A stretch of 64,000 nt of DNA from Durusdinium trenchii (taxonomy: Eukaryota; Sar; Dinophyceae; Suessiales; Symbiodiniaceae). This document shows, piece by piece, positions 55,780 to 64,000 of the stretch. A program made the position numbers and the translations under genes. Below the pieces are notes generated by a model, which was given only the letters and a program-made list of their open reading frames with translations, was not told the DNA's origin and made no database searches. The DNA lies in the NCBI GenBank assembly GCA_963970005.1, contig CAXAMN010008402.1, positions 1,689 through 65,688 of the forward strand, read 5' to 3'. Positions within the stretch are counted from its first letter, which is position 1. Each line of letters begins with the position of its first letter.

Positions 55780-58640
55780 AAGGATCTGCTGCAGGAAGCC
55801 AAGAAGTCCATCTTCTAATTTCACCCGCTCCAACAAAATGTCCGCTCTCACATGCACACCTTGAAAATCTGTGAGGAGCTCCGCGGGTGAAATAGTTCCA
55901 TCCTGATCTGCATCCAACTCCAACTGACCTGACTCTGCCCTCAAATCTACCGATTTTCTCTTACTCCGCCGCTTCTCTCCGGCGACGACGATGATAGCAG
56001 CTGCCATGTGCCTTCACGGCTGACGGCCCTCTATTAGAAGCCACCTTCAAATCAGCTTCTGAGATGCTTCAAAACGAGTCGCTGTTTGAGACTGACAAAT
56101 GCCCACAGGACAGCGCAACTGTTTTTTTGAGCAAAATATAACTCACGTTTGGGAAACACTCATACTTATATATACTTATGGTATAACTGTAAAACACGCA
56201 ACCCCACCTGAGCCAAGCGCTTCTCTCTGTGCTTGTTTCGCATTGCCTAGGCTGCAGCTGACACAGCAGCATTTGAATTGCATTGATCAATGCTCCCAAG
56301 CCGTTCAACGGATCAGTGCAGGTTCAGGACTGACCAGCTCAAAAGCAGTTTCTCAGCCGAAGGAGCCATGAATGATGGCCATTCGCAAAGGGCTTAAGTG
56401 TTGAGCCGGGCTGACAGTTGCGCTGGTCTGTTTTGCTAAGTTCTGCGAGGAAACAACAAAGTGGCTTCATCCTAAAACATAGACTCAACGGGGCATTGGA
56501 GTGTTCACCTTGGTCATTCTTTGATTTGAATGGCTGCATGAAATACACATCCGATCATTACTGGCCGGTGTGTCAGTGCCTCTCGTATAGTTTAAAGTTT
56601 GTTCAAAAAGAAAGACCTGCAGTACAGCATCCTCTACATATTTCAGCATATGTGTATACGTTATGCCGCTACATCCTCTCTCAAGATTGAGAGTTAATGT
56701 GCAATGTCTTGTGATTTCATGAGCCTGAACTACCAGATTGGATGGCGCATGTGGTGACTTGGCACAAAGATAGAGAGAGAGAGCGGGGGGAGAGTTGCAC
56801 CAAAGGCACGTACAGTAAAGGCTCCTTGGGTTTCTTCAACGTAAATATGTACAAGCTGTACTTTCTGCTTGATTCTAGATTGCAGGTACCTTCAGGTACT
56901 CAGGTGCTGCATTCCTGTCTCAGTCAGCTACATAGCCCACAAACAAGCCGCCACCACTAAGTAGTTTCGCAACCGGAAGCAGTCCCACATTGCCAGTGTT
57001 ACATACACATCATCTTCAGTTTCTTTCCTCATGTTTCGACAGTGGAAAGGTCACGTTAAGTTTCCCTAAAAATCTAGCATTTGAAACCTAAACATTGGTG
57101 CGGAGCTATCCTGCGTCCTACGTAGTAGCTAAAGTAAGGTAGTAGCCGGTGGTATATAGCTACCTCTCCCTTACTTAATTGAGTAGGCACCTACTCAATT
57201 AAGTAGCGAGGTGGGGGAGCGGGATTCTAATTCCAATTCCTAGCTTCTTGTTTCTTTTAATAGCTTCTTGTTCCTAGTAGTATGGCCAGGAGCCCCTAGT
57301 AGCGTCCTTGCTCCTACATGAAAACCGCCAATCAACACTGACGCACTTTCGCAGCGCTGTCTGATGTGCTGCCAGCTTTTGCTTCGAGGCAATCAGTCTG
57401 TCTTGTGATGTCGTCGGGATGTTCCTGAGTTGGCGATTTTCGCCGAGAATGAGGCGATGGCCACAATCTCCACCTCTTTTTACGCATAGTTCAAACAATT
57501 GATACTGTTGATCTGTTCGGACATGTTTGCATGATTGAATTTAAAGCTGCTTAAGTGAAAGCTTTGTAAAAAAGGGGGAAAAAAAACTAGAGAAAGTGTA
57601 ATCCATCAAGCCTGACCAGGGACGGCGAAGCCAGATAGCAAGGGCCTTGCACACAGGCAAATGCAGGAACATGATGGTACAATGCAGCGATCAACACCTG
57701 CTGAACTGTAGAGGTAGATTCAGTTGAAGGCACGGACCTACATAGTTTTGCTGCTAGCGGGCGAGGTTGAAAGTGCAAGGCAACACTCTCGCCAAAGAAG
57801 CAACACCCACAAAGCAATGAGACGCAGTTCACCCTTTTCTGCTGTCCTGCGTGTCTCAGAGTTGCAAAAGCAAAGTGAAACAGTGGAGCAACCAAAACGT
57901 CTCGATCAATTGTATCGTTACTCTCACTGAATGTTCTTGTTTGATTGGTGAAAAGCTTGGAGCTTTGCAATCTGAGGCTTGTGCAAGAACTGCGCCCATC
58001 ACTGCAACCAACACTGGCCCCCAAGTTGCGAAGGCCTGGAAGAATCAAACGACATTGATTGAACTTCGTTCTAGCTTGACAAAGATCTTCATGTTAGCCA
58101 GTCGCACTGGACTAATTTTTCTACAAATCTGGTGCAATTGACAAATCACGGGCAACAATCATTTTCCAAGCTGTGGAGCATGCACACATCCATGAACAAG
58201 GCAATGTCATGCTACAACAAACATGCGACACTAGTCACTAGTCCGTAAGAGACACTCATCTGAGCACAGGGGTTCAAACATGTAGAATCACCTGCATCAA
58301 TGTCTGATGCTGGTAGCAACAAGAGATACACAGCAAAAAGTGTCGTCGTCATCAACAACAAGAAAGGCGTGGCCCAACCATGACAACCCCTTACCCAAAG
58401 TGTTCCCCCCAAACCGAGGAACCAATTCACACGGCAAGAGTTTTCACAGGACACTTTCTTGAAGAACACTTGCTTGTGACGCTTTCTCAAGCAGGTGCTT
58501 GCACGGGGTCATTTCCTTTGATTGATGTAGCATATCTCCAATCTGGGTAGTCTCTTGCTTGATGTGCACATCTGATGCTGAGAATTTGGCAACTGTATTT
58601 GTGGTCTTCTGGGTCAATGCCACTGCCTGAATGAAGGCAG
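55780..58640 (-). CDS. Membrane protein with C-terminal EF-hand, multi-exon
   Basis: Minus-strand exons, 5' to 3': about 58640-58445 (TQKTTNTVAKFSASDVHIKQ then ETTQIGDMLHQSKEM), about 58420-58280 with a transmembrane segment (WATPFLLLMTTTLFAVYLLL), about 58050-57970 with a second hydrophobic segment (GPVLVAVMGAVLAQA), and 56007 to about 55780 with AAAIIVVAGEKRRSKRK then an EF-hand loop (LDADQDGTISPAEL) and a helical end. The loop has the Asp-x-Asp-x-Asp-Gly pattern of a calcium site. That these exons form one gene is inferred from strand and order. The product may be a calcium-regulated channel or exchanger; no family is named. Confidence 0.45.
57055..57155 (+). repeat. Dispersed ~100-bp repeat family, copy 3
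   Basis: Contains AAGTTTCCCTAAAAATC and GAGCTATCCTGCGTCCTAC, the latter identical to copy 1 over 18 bases (AGCTATCCTGCGTCCTAC). It lies in the span of the EF-hand membrane gene, possibly in an intron. Confidence 0.7.
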
Positions 58641-58847
58641 GCAAAATTGCACAAGGAACAGCAAAAGGCGTTTAGTTAAGTGGTTGCATCAACGACATAT
58701 TCAAGGAGACTGGGTGGAGATCTGCACATTCCAGTTACAAGTAACATTTTCTTTGCACGGTGATTGAGTGATGTTCCTGTGGTCTCCAGGGGTAAAAGTT
58801 CCTGATAGCCAACATTCAGTGACCATTAGTGCACGCTTCTCATACAG

Positions 58848-59310
58848 TCGGCTGGAGGCCATCGCTATTAGGTTGGAGGCCATCGCTATTAGGTTGGAGG
58901 CCATCGCTACTAGGGTGGAGGCTATCGCTACTACGGTGGAGGCCATCGCTACTAGGTGGAGGCCATCGCTACTAGGGTGGAGGCTATCGCTACTACGGTG
59001 GAGGCCATCGCTACTAGGTGGAGGCCATCGCTACAAGGGTGGAGGCTATCGCTACTAGNNNNNNNNNNTACTAGGTGGAGGCCATCGCTACAAGGGTGGA
59101 GGCTATCGCTACTAGGTGGAGGCCATCGCTACTACGGTGGAGGCTATCGCTACTAGGTGAAGGCCATCGCTACTAGGGTGGAGGCCATCGCTAGTAGGTG
59201 GAGGCCATCGCTGCTACGGTGGAGGCCATCGCTACTAGGGTAGAGGCTGTCTCTACTAGGTGGAGGCCAAACCTACTACTGTAGGTGGAGGCTATCGCTG
59301 TTAGTGCACA
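58848..59310 (+). repeat. 20-bp GGTGGAGGCCATCGCTACTA minisatellite, main array
   Basis: About 22 units of 19-21 bases, alternating GGAGGCCATCGCTACTA with GGAGGCTATCGCTACTA and separated by GGT or GGGT. The array contains the only run of Ns in the window. Short outliers of the family occur at six other places. Confidence 0.92.
59059..59068. other. Assembly gap of ten Ns
   Basis: Ten unresolved bases inside the minisatellite. The true array length is therefore unknown. Confidence 0.99.
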
Positions 59311-59344
59311 CTTCTCACATGCGTCCCTTTGATATCTTTCATCT

Positions 59345-59430
59345 GTGTTCCGTGACAACCCATCCAGGATGCCGGGCAGCTTCCAGCTGCGCCAAAACAT
59401 CAGCGACAACTGGCATGCTGTGGCTTCCAA
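59345..59430 (-). CDS. Possible exon, unknown protein
   Basis: After a CTTGGAAG acceptor-like site the minus strand reads HSMPVVADVLAQLEAARHPG, then WVVTEHR. It directly follows the minisatellite in genome order. No family recognised. Confidence 0.3.
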
Positions 59431-60109
59431 GATTCAGGTCAAGAGACCTTTCTGATAGCACTTGGCACAATTGATCTACTCATCTAATGTTCAGAACACG
59501 CCAATCCTTCAGAACTTCTGGTCGCGCTTTCTCCGCATCAAATCCATGTAAAACAGCCCTTCAAAAGCTGTGCAAGGAAGTTGGCGCGTGTTGTTTCCGC
59601 GACCAATTTGGTGCATTGACGTCGGACCATGCTCCACGAAGGCGCTAAACTTGTCACTCGTTGTTCACCGGGCACAGCATCTCGGGGCACCCGATCCATC
59701 GATCATTTGTTTCAGCGGGAATTCTGTGGGCATGGCTCGGCGAGAGTTCTGCACGTGCACCTGTACAAAGTCCCAATTTTGCTGCGCTCAAGAGCTTTCA
59801 CGTCCACCATGTAAGACCCAAGCAAACAGCTGCTGCAGTTGTGCCTAAGCCATACGATCTGATACATCACAACGCACGAGGCTTGGGTATGGGAACAAAG
59901 CGAGCAAAAAGACATGAAGACGTTCAAAGGGTTCATGCCCAACCAGGCTTCCAATATCCTCATGGCAAGGCAGTGCAACACTGGATCTAAAATTCAACCC
60001 TTCGATTCCATATTTATTTTGACAAAAAAATATCATGTGTATATATATATATTATATGTATAGTGGATACCACAAATATAGACCATATTCCGGAATTAAT
60101 TCAATTAGA

Positions 60110-60360
60110 CCATGCAGTTTTTGTGTTCCCCGAGAACATGTGCACTAGAAGAAACGCAGAGTCGCAAAAGTAGTTCCTGAGATCCAATTTTGGCCTTTCT
60201 TGGTCAAAACCTCTTGAGGGAGGAAATTCTTTAATTTTTGCATCGTATGTTCCGACCCGGAGAGCTCCTCTTGCAACATGGCCATGTTGGCCTTGACCAT
60301 GAAAAACACTAAACCCATCCTGCATTATTTGTGTGTTGGATGCTTTGCTGCTGACAGGAA
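60110..60360 (-). CDS. Possible exon, unknown protein
   Basis: The minus strand reads QDGFSVFHGQGQHGHVARGA then LRVGTYDAKIKEFPPSRGFD and LDLRNYFCDSAFLLVHMF. Composition is protein-like over about 80 codons. No family recognised. Confidence 0.35.
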
Positions 60361-60701
60361 AAACAAAAACATATATAGAATGAAGATACAAACGAACATC
60401 AAATAGACTATATTGTTTATATTTTATAACAATGTATTCTAATTGAACTTGTTCCCTGTTCTATGCGGAATTGTGCCCATCTTTTTCCAAATGCAAGACA
60501 TCTCTTCGTATTTGATTAGTAATGCTTTGTTCCCACTGTCCCCAGGCCTGCCAAATCCTCAGGCTGGTAGGAATTTACGCCTACTAGAGCTACATTTAGA
60601 TGTTTGCAGTTCCTTGCAAGCCCGTATAAAATTAGATGGACCCCACGAACCCGAATGCAAACACGTACTCGAAAACAAGCACCCAAACAATGTTTAAGCT
60701 C

Positions 60702-60868
60702 TTGTAGGAGACACTTTTGTGGGACACTCTTGTAGGACACTCTTGTCGGACATTCTTGTGGGACACTCTTGTGGGGCACTCTTGTGGGACACTCTTGTGG
60801 CGCACTCTTGTAGGACACTCTTGTCGGACACTCTTGTGGGACTCTGTAGGACACTCTTGCGGGGCACT
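60702..60868. repeat. 13-bp GGACACTCTTGTG minisatellite
   Basis: About twelve units of GGACACTCTTGT plus one variable base. Minus-strand frames reading QECPTRVSHKS repeats come from it. Confidence 0.9.
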
Positions 60869-61135
60869 GCTACTAAAGTCTTCAAACATCAACCGTCACA
60901 TCTCCAAAACGGAGTCACGCTTCCATCCAAAACCCTCTGTCCCCGATGGCAGCGCCTTAAGGTCCTACCGCGGACGCCTGCAAACGGTTGACGACGGTTG
61001 CGAACGCTTAGACAACTGGTCGCGAACAAGGCTCTACCCCCAGAGTTAAACGAGAACCCTTCGCTACGCATTCGGGAAAAACATACAACATAAAACGCAA
61101 GCATTCCAAGCAAATAACAGTGGCACTGGTGCTTC

Positions 61136-61440
61136 TTCGCATATTATACATGATATATTATGTTTCTCACGAAAACATCCACGATTGCCTGCTCGGTGGC
61201 AATCAGAAACCCCAAAGACTAAACACGGTCCGAAAGTCAAATAGAAGATCATTTCAACTAGTAGAAGATCCACCCGGCCAAGCCAAATTCAAACATAAAA
61301 TATATGTGTTTGAGCAGAAAAGCAAAAATGCCGAGAAAATGTTAATCATTTGGCATTTGGATCCAATATCTAATGAAACCTTCTATTTGAGTGGGATGCT
61401 GGGCACCTTCCCGGATACGTTTCAAGAAGAGGGTATGTAG
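61136..61440 (+). CDS. Open frame, hypothetical
   Basis: Plus-strand frame containing SFQLVEDPPGQAKFKHKIYV and IIWHLDPISNETFYLSGM, ending in TAG. It might be the end of a plus-strand gene or chance; no upstream exon or domain is recognised. Confidence 0.2.
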
Positions 61441-61499
61441 CCGTGATTTCTTCTGTAATTAAGGTATTGATTATAATTTGAGACACATTGAGGTAGCCT

Positions 61500-62238
61500 A
61501 GCTTGTTGGTACGGGTGTCTCAGTCCAAGCTTCTTGCAAAAATCGCGAAGATCGTGCTCTTGGATGGCACCAGTGCGTCGGCAGCTGGAAGATCACAACA
61601 GGCTTCACCAAGATAAAACTTGAGGCGAATCACCTGAAAGAGTGCCAGACCTTGGCAGATGCTTTGTCCGACGAAGGACCGAAGCACATACTGGGGAGCT
61701 TAGTCTATGTATAGTTATATAGTTGCAGTATATAGTCTAGGAAACGTTTGAGAAAAGGTTCTGCGCTCCTAGTTAACCTAGCTTCTTCATGCTTCCCCAC
61801 CCTTTCCTGCGCTTAACCTGCCAAGCAAATAAATCCAGGAAAAGATGGAAAAGAATAGCTTCCGTCCCGCCTCGTGCAATTAGCGGCTCATCTTGAAGCT
61901 TCAAGAGCTTGCAATACTCTGTGCAAGCTCCAACTCGATCTTGTGTGCCTGGCCCGTTGGCCTGGCACTTTTAGAACAGTAACAGAACCATCAAAGTGCA
62001 CCTCTCTTTCTTTTGGCAAGAGTCTGGCGAACAAACTGTCCACATCCTTTCATTTGTTAGAGCCGCTCATCCCGTCTCAAAACCGACCCTCCTGGAGGTA
62101 GGCCATGCTGTATTTGGCCTGGACGCTGCCCGCTTCACCGGCTTGGCGCATCCAGTGCTGCGCCTGGGTCTTCTCCCCCAAATGCTCGTGCAAAGAGGCC
62201 AGGCGTAGCATCGCGTCCACATTCCCTGTGAGGGCCTC
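61500..62238 (-). CDS. Sel1-like (TPR-related) repeat protein, partial exons
   Basis: The exon at about 62238-62078 reads EALTGNVDAMLRLASLHEHL then GEKTQAQHWMRQAGEAGSVQ and AKYSMAYLQEG. It follows the Sel1-like repeat pattern: A..GN..AM..LA, an A..W...A pair, and AKY.MA. Sel1 proteins are soluble helical scaffolds. A possible further exon at about 61585-61500 reads GAIQEHDLRDFCKKLGL. Both are on the minus strand like most genes here. Gene ends are not defined. Confidence 0.55.
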
Positions 62239-62249
62239 CCTGGCAAACA

Positions 62250-63200
62250 TACACATTCATTAAGGTCAATTCCAAAATTAGCTTATTTCCCTTTGAGAAA
62301 ACTGTGCATGCTTCAGGGCAGTAAAAGTGATCGGAAAATAACTTTCACGACAATGAGCAATCAACGATGTCCCCTGGTTCCCCAAGTCCTAAAGTGCCTT
62401 CGCCTGTAATCCAGCTCGCAAAGCCGTCCGGAAGGATCAACCGATGTTTGCCTGAAACGGTCGACCAGCCGCAGTGATGAAACGGCAAATGATTAGACAT
62501 TGACATGGGCCAAAAGAAATTGATCTCGAATTGATTCTCGTTTTGTGGTGTTATTTGTTTTGTCCGGCCGAAACAATGGACTCTTGCCACAGTGTCGACT
62601 TCTACATCTTTTCTATACTGTCTCTCAAAAGTTGTCCATTGATCTGCGCAATGTCGAGTCCCGATTTGTAAAATGGGACAAAGGTGTTCGTGAAACCATT
62701 CCCAACCCTTGAATAGATTTGTGGGGGGTTGAACAGTCAGGATGTTTTCATTGTTGTTCCCAACTGTTTTGGCTTAAATCACTTGCAGTAATCACCAGAA
62801 CCATCCAGAACCCACAACAGCTGCATACCAATCACCCTTATCAATCTCATCAAACTCATCCAAATAATTGCCCCAAACAATAGTTCAGGGGGCTAGTCCA
62901 CAAGCACCCTGGAATTGAATTATATGATTTGTTTGGAGGGTCGTAATAATGTCAAAAACCTGTTGCTACTGCAATGAGATTCACCACTGAACCTTTGATC
63001 TCCTCTAATATCCTAGTGCTTTGCTTTTGATTCCTCGTGTTTAGCAAGAGGCATTCTAAATGTCCACGGACAGGAAAGAACATCCTTTTTGTGTCCTTTG
63101 TTCTCTTCAGAACTTCCTTCAACAAAGGCGATTCCTAGTCACCTAGTCCAGACTTGGACTTGTCGTTTTAAATCAAGCTCCGACATTATAGATGAAACCT
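62250..63200. other. No recognisable gene
   Basis: No protein-like frame or clear repeat seen. Confidence 0.35.
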
Positions 63201-63619
63201 GTCTGCAATCTGTGCTGTTCCAACAGTGAGCATGACATCGAAATCACCTGACAGAACTAACTTGTTGAATGGCTTGCCTCCAGCACTTCAGGCTGTTCTT
63301 CTCTCCCTTCTTCCAGAGGCTTGCCGCATTGGTGTGTGCATTCTTGGCGCCCAATTCCTCACCACTGGTTTACAACAAAACGAACAAATAATGTACAGCA
63401 CAGTATCGATCAGTATCGTACAGTAATATATAACCATAAAATACCATAAGCAAAATTGAGTCTGTGCTCTGGAGATGAATGCCGGCGTAGCTCGGATTTT
63501 GATGAGGCTGGTTTGATTGAGTATTGAATCAACACACGCACACACACTTCATGGCAAACTTCAAGTTAAGCTGGGCTGAATTGCAACACAATGAAGAACT
63601 GAAAGAGAACTACTCTCCT

Positions 63620-64000
63620 CATCCAAGGTTCTGAGAGCAAAGCAAAGCTGATCAAAGCCCCTTCTTCATCCCCAGTATCGAAGGCATGGCGAGCACGGTT
63701 ATGCAAGCGTAGCACTTCCTGTTCAAGAACTTCTAAATGTTTGGCGCAACCTGCAATAGTATCTGCAATGTACAATAATTGGGCTGCCTTCAGGAAGTAA
63801 CGGGGAGGAATGGCGAAATTAATGACAAGTTGTTGGAGAACCACCAGGTGTGACAGCGGCTTTAGCTAAGTCGCTGGATGGTAGCTGAGCGCTACGTCAC
63901 GCAGGGTCTCGACAGCAGCCCGGCAGCGCTCGTCTGAGTTGCCTTGTGCACCAGTTAAGAGGTCTGCTTGATGTCTTGATGCTTTACCGGATTCATGTCC
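63620..64000 (-). CDS. Partial gene entering from the right edge, helical protein
   Basis: The exon from the right edge (64000 to about 63868) reads DLLTGAQGNSDERCRAAVET then LRDVALSYHPA. A second exon after a TTCCTGAAG acceptor-like site (about 63799-63630) reads AAQLLYIADTIAGCAKHLEV, then LEQEVLRLHNRARHAFDTGD and EEGALISFALL. Both are helix-rich and could belong to the same TPR/Sel1-type gene as the exon near 62.1 kb, but this is not shown. Confidence 0.45.

Noticed and set aside
60516..60892. Minus-strand frames with QECPTRVSHKS repeats
   Set aside because: Produced by the 13-bp minisatellite.

Overview
This 64 kb window looks like nuclear DNA of a dinoflagellate, most likely a Symbiodiniaceae-type alga. 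The reasons are many short exons in long introns, splice boundaries of the AG|G type including at least one GA-AG intron, very abundant micro- and minisatellites, nearly all supported genes on one strand, and a LINE retrotransposon carrying a cytosine-5 DNA methyltransferase. No rRNA, tRNA, CRISPR array or bacterial operon structure was seen. Exon limits are read by eye from frame, composition and splice-like motifs, so most are good to roughly +/-20 bases only.

Layout. 0.1-1.5 kb: a perfect hairpin and a decayed plus-strand coding region. 2.6-3.8 kb: a GAAAACG satellite with an inverted arm, then degenerate tandem copies. 4.7-7.2 kb (minus): a CHK/ecdysteroid-kinase-like phosphotransferase gene. 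11.7-19.1 kb (minus): a gene of about twenty small exons encoding a long coiled coil. 20.34-30.20 kb (minus): a complete 9.8 kb LINE with 16-bp target site duplications and two intact long ORFs. 30.6-32.6 kb (minus): exons of a low-complexity Lys/Met/Pro-rich protein. 35.7-40.2 kb (minus): a GH5 exo-beta-glucanase-like gene with fascin-like beta-trefoil exons. 41.2-42.0 kb: GTGAGT and 42-bp satellites. 47.4-54.1 kb (minus): a polycystin-2-like channel gene with signal peptide and ShKT domain, whose large intron holds three satellites. 54.3-55.2 kb (plus): a decayed coding relic. 55.8-58.6 kb (minus): a membrane protein ending in an EF-hand. 58.8-59.3 kb: a 20-bp minisatellite with an assembly gap. 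61.5-64 kb (minus): Sel1-like and other helical exons running off the right edge.

The most remarkable object is the LINE. ORF1 joins a C5-methyltransferase, a C48/ULP1-like cysteine protease and a coiled coil. ORF2 has an AP endonuclease, reverse transcriptase, zinc knuckle and RNase H. The two ORFs are in the same frame, separated by one UGA followed by CUAG, the sequence context known for efficient stop-codon readthrough. The RNA would end in a strong stem-loop instead of poly(A). Intact ORFs and identical target duplications indicate a recent insertion. DNMT-bearing LINEs have been reported from Symbiodinium; the in-frame UGA-CUAG junction, the protease and the YVDN reverse transcriptase box are the parts most worth checking for novelty.
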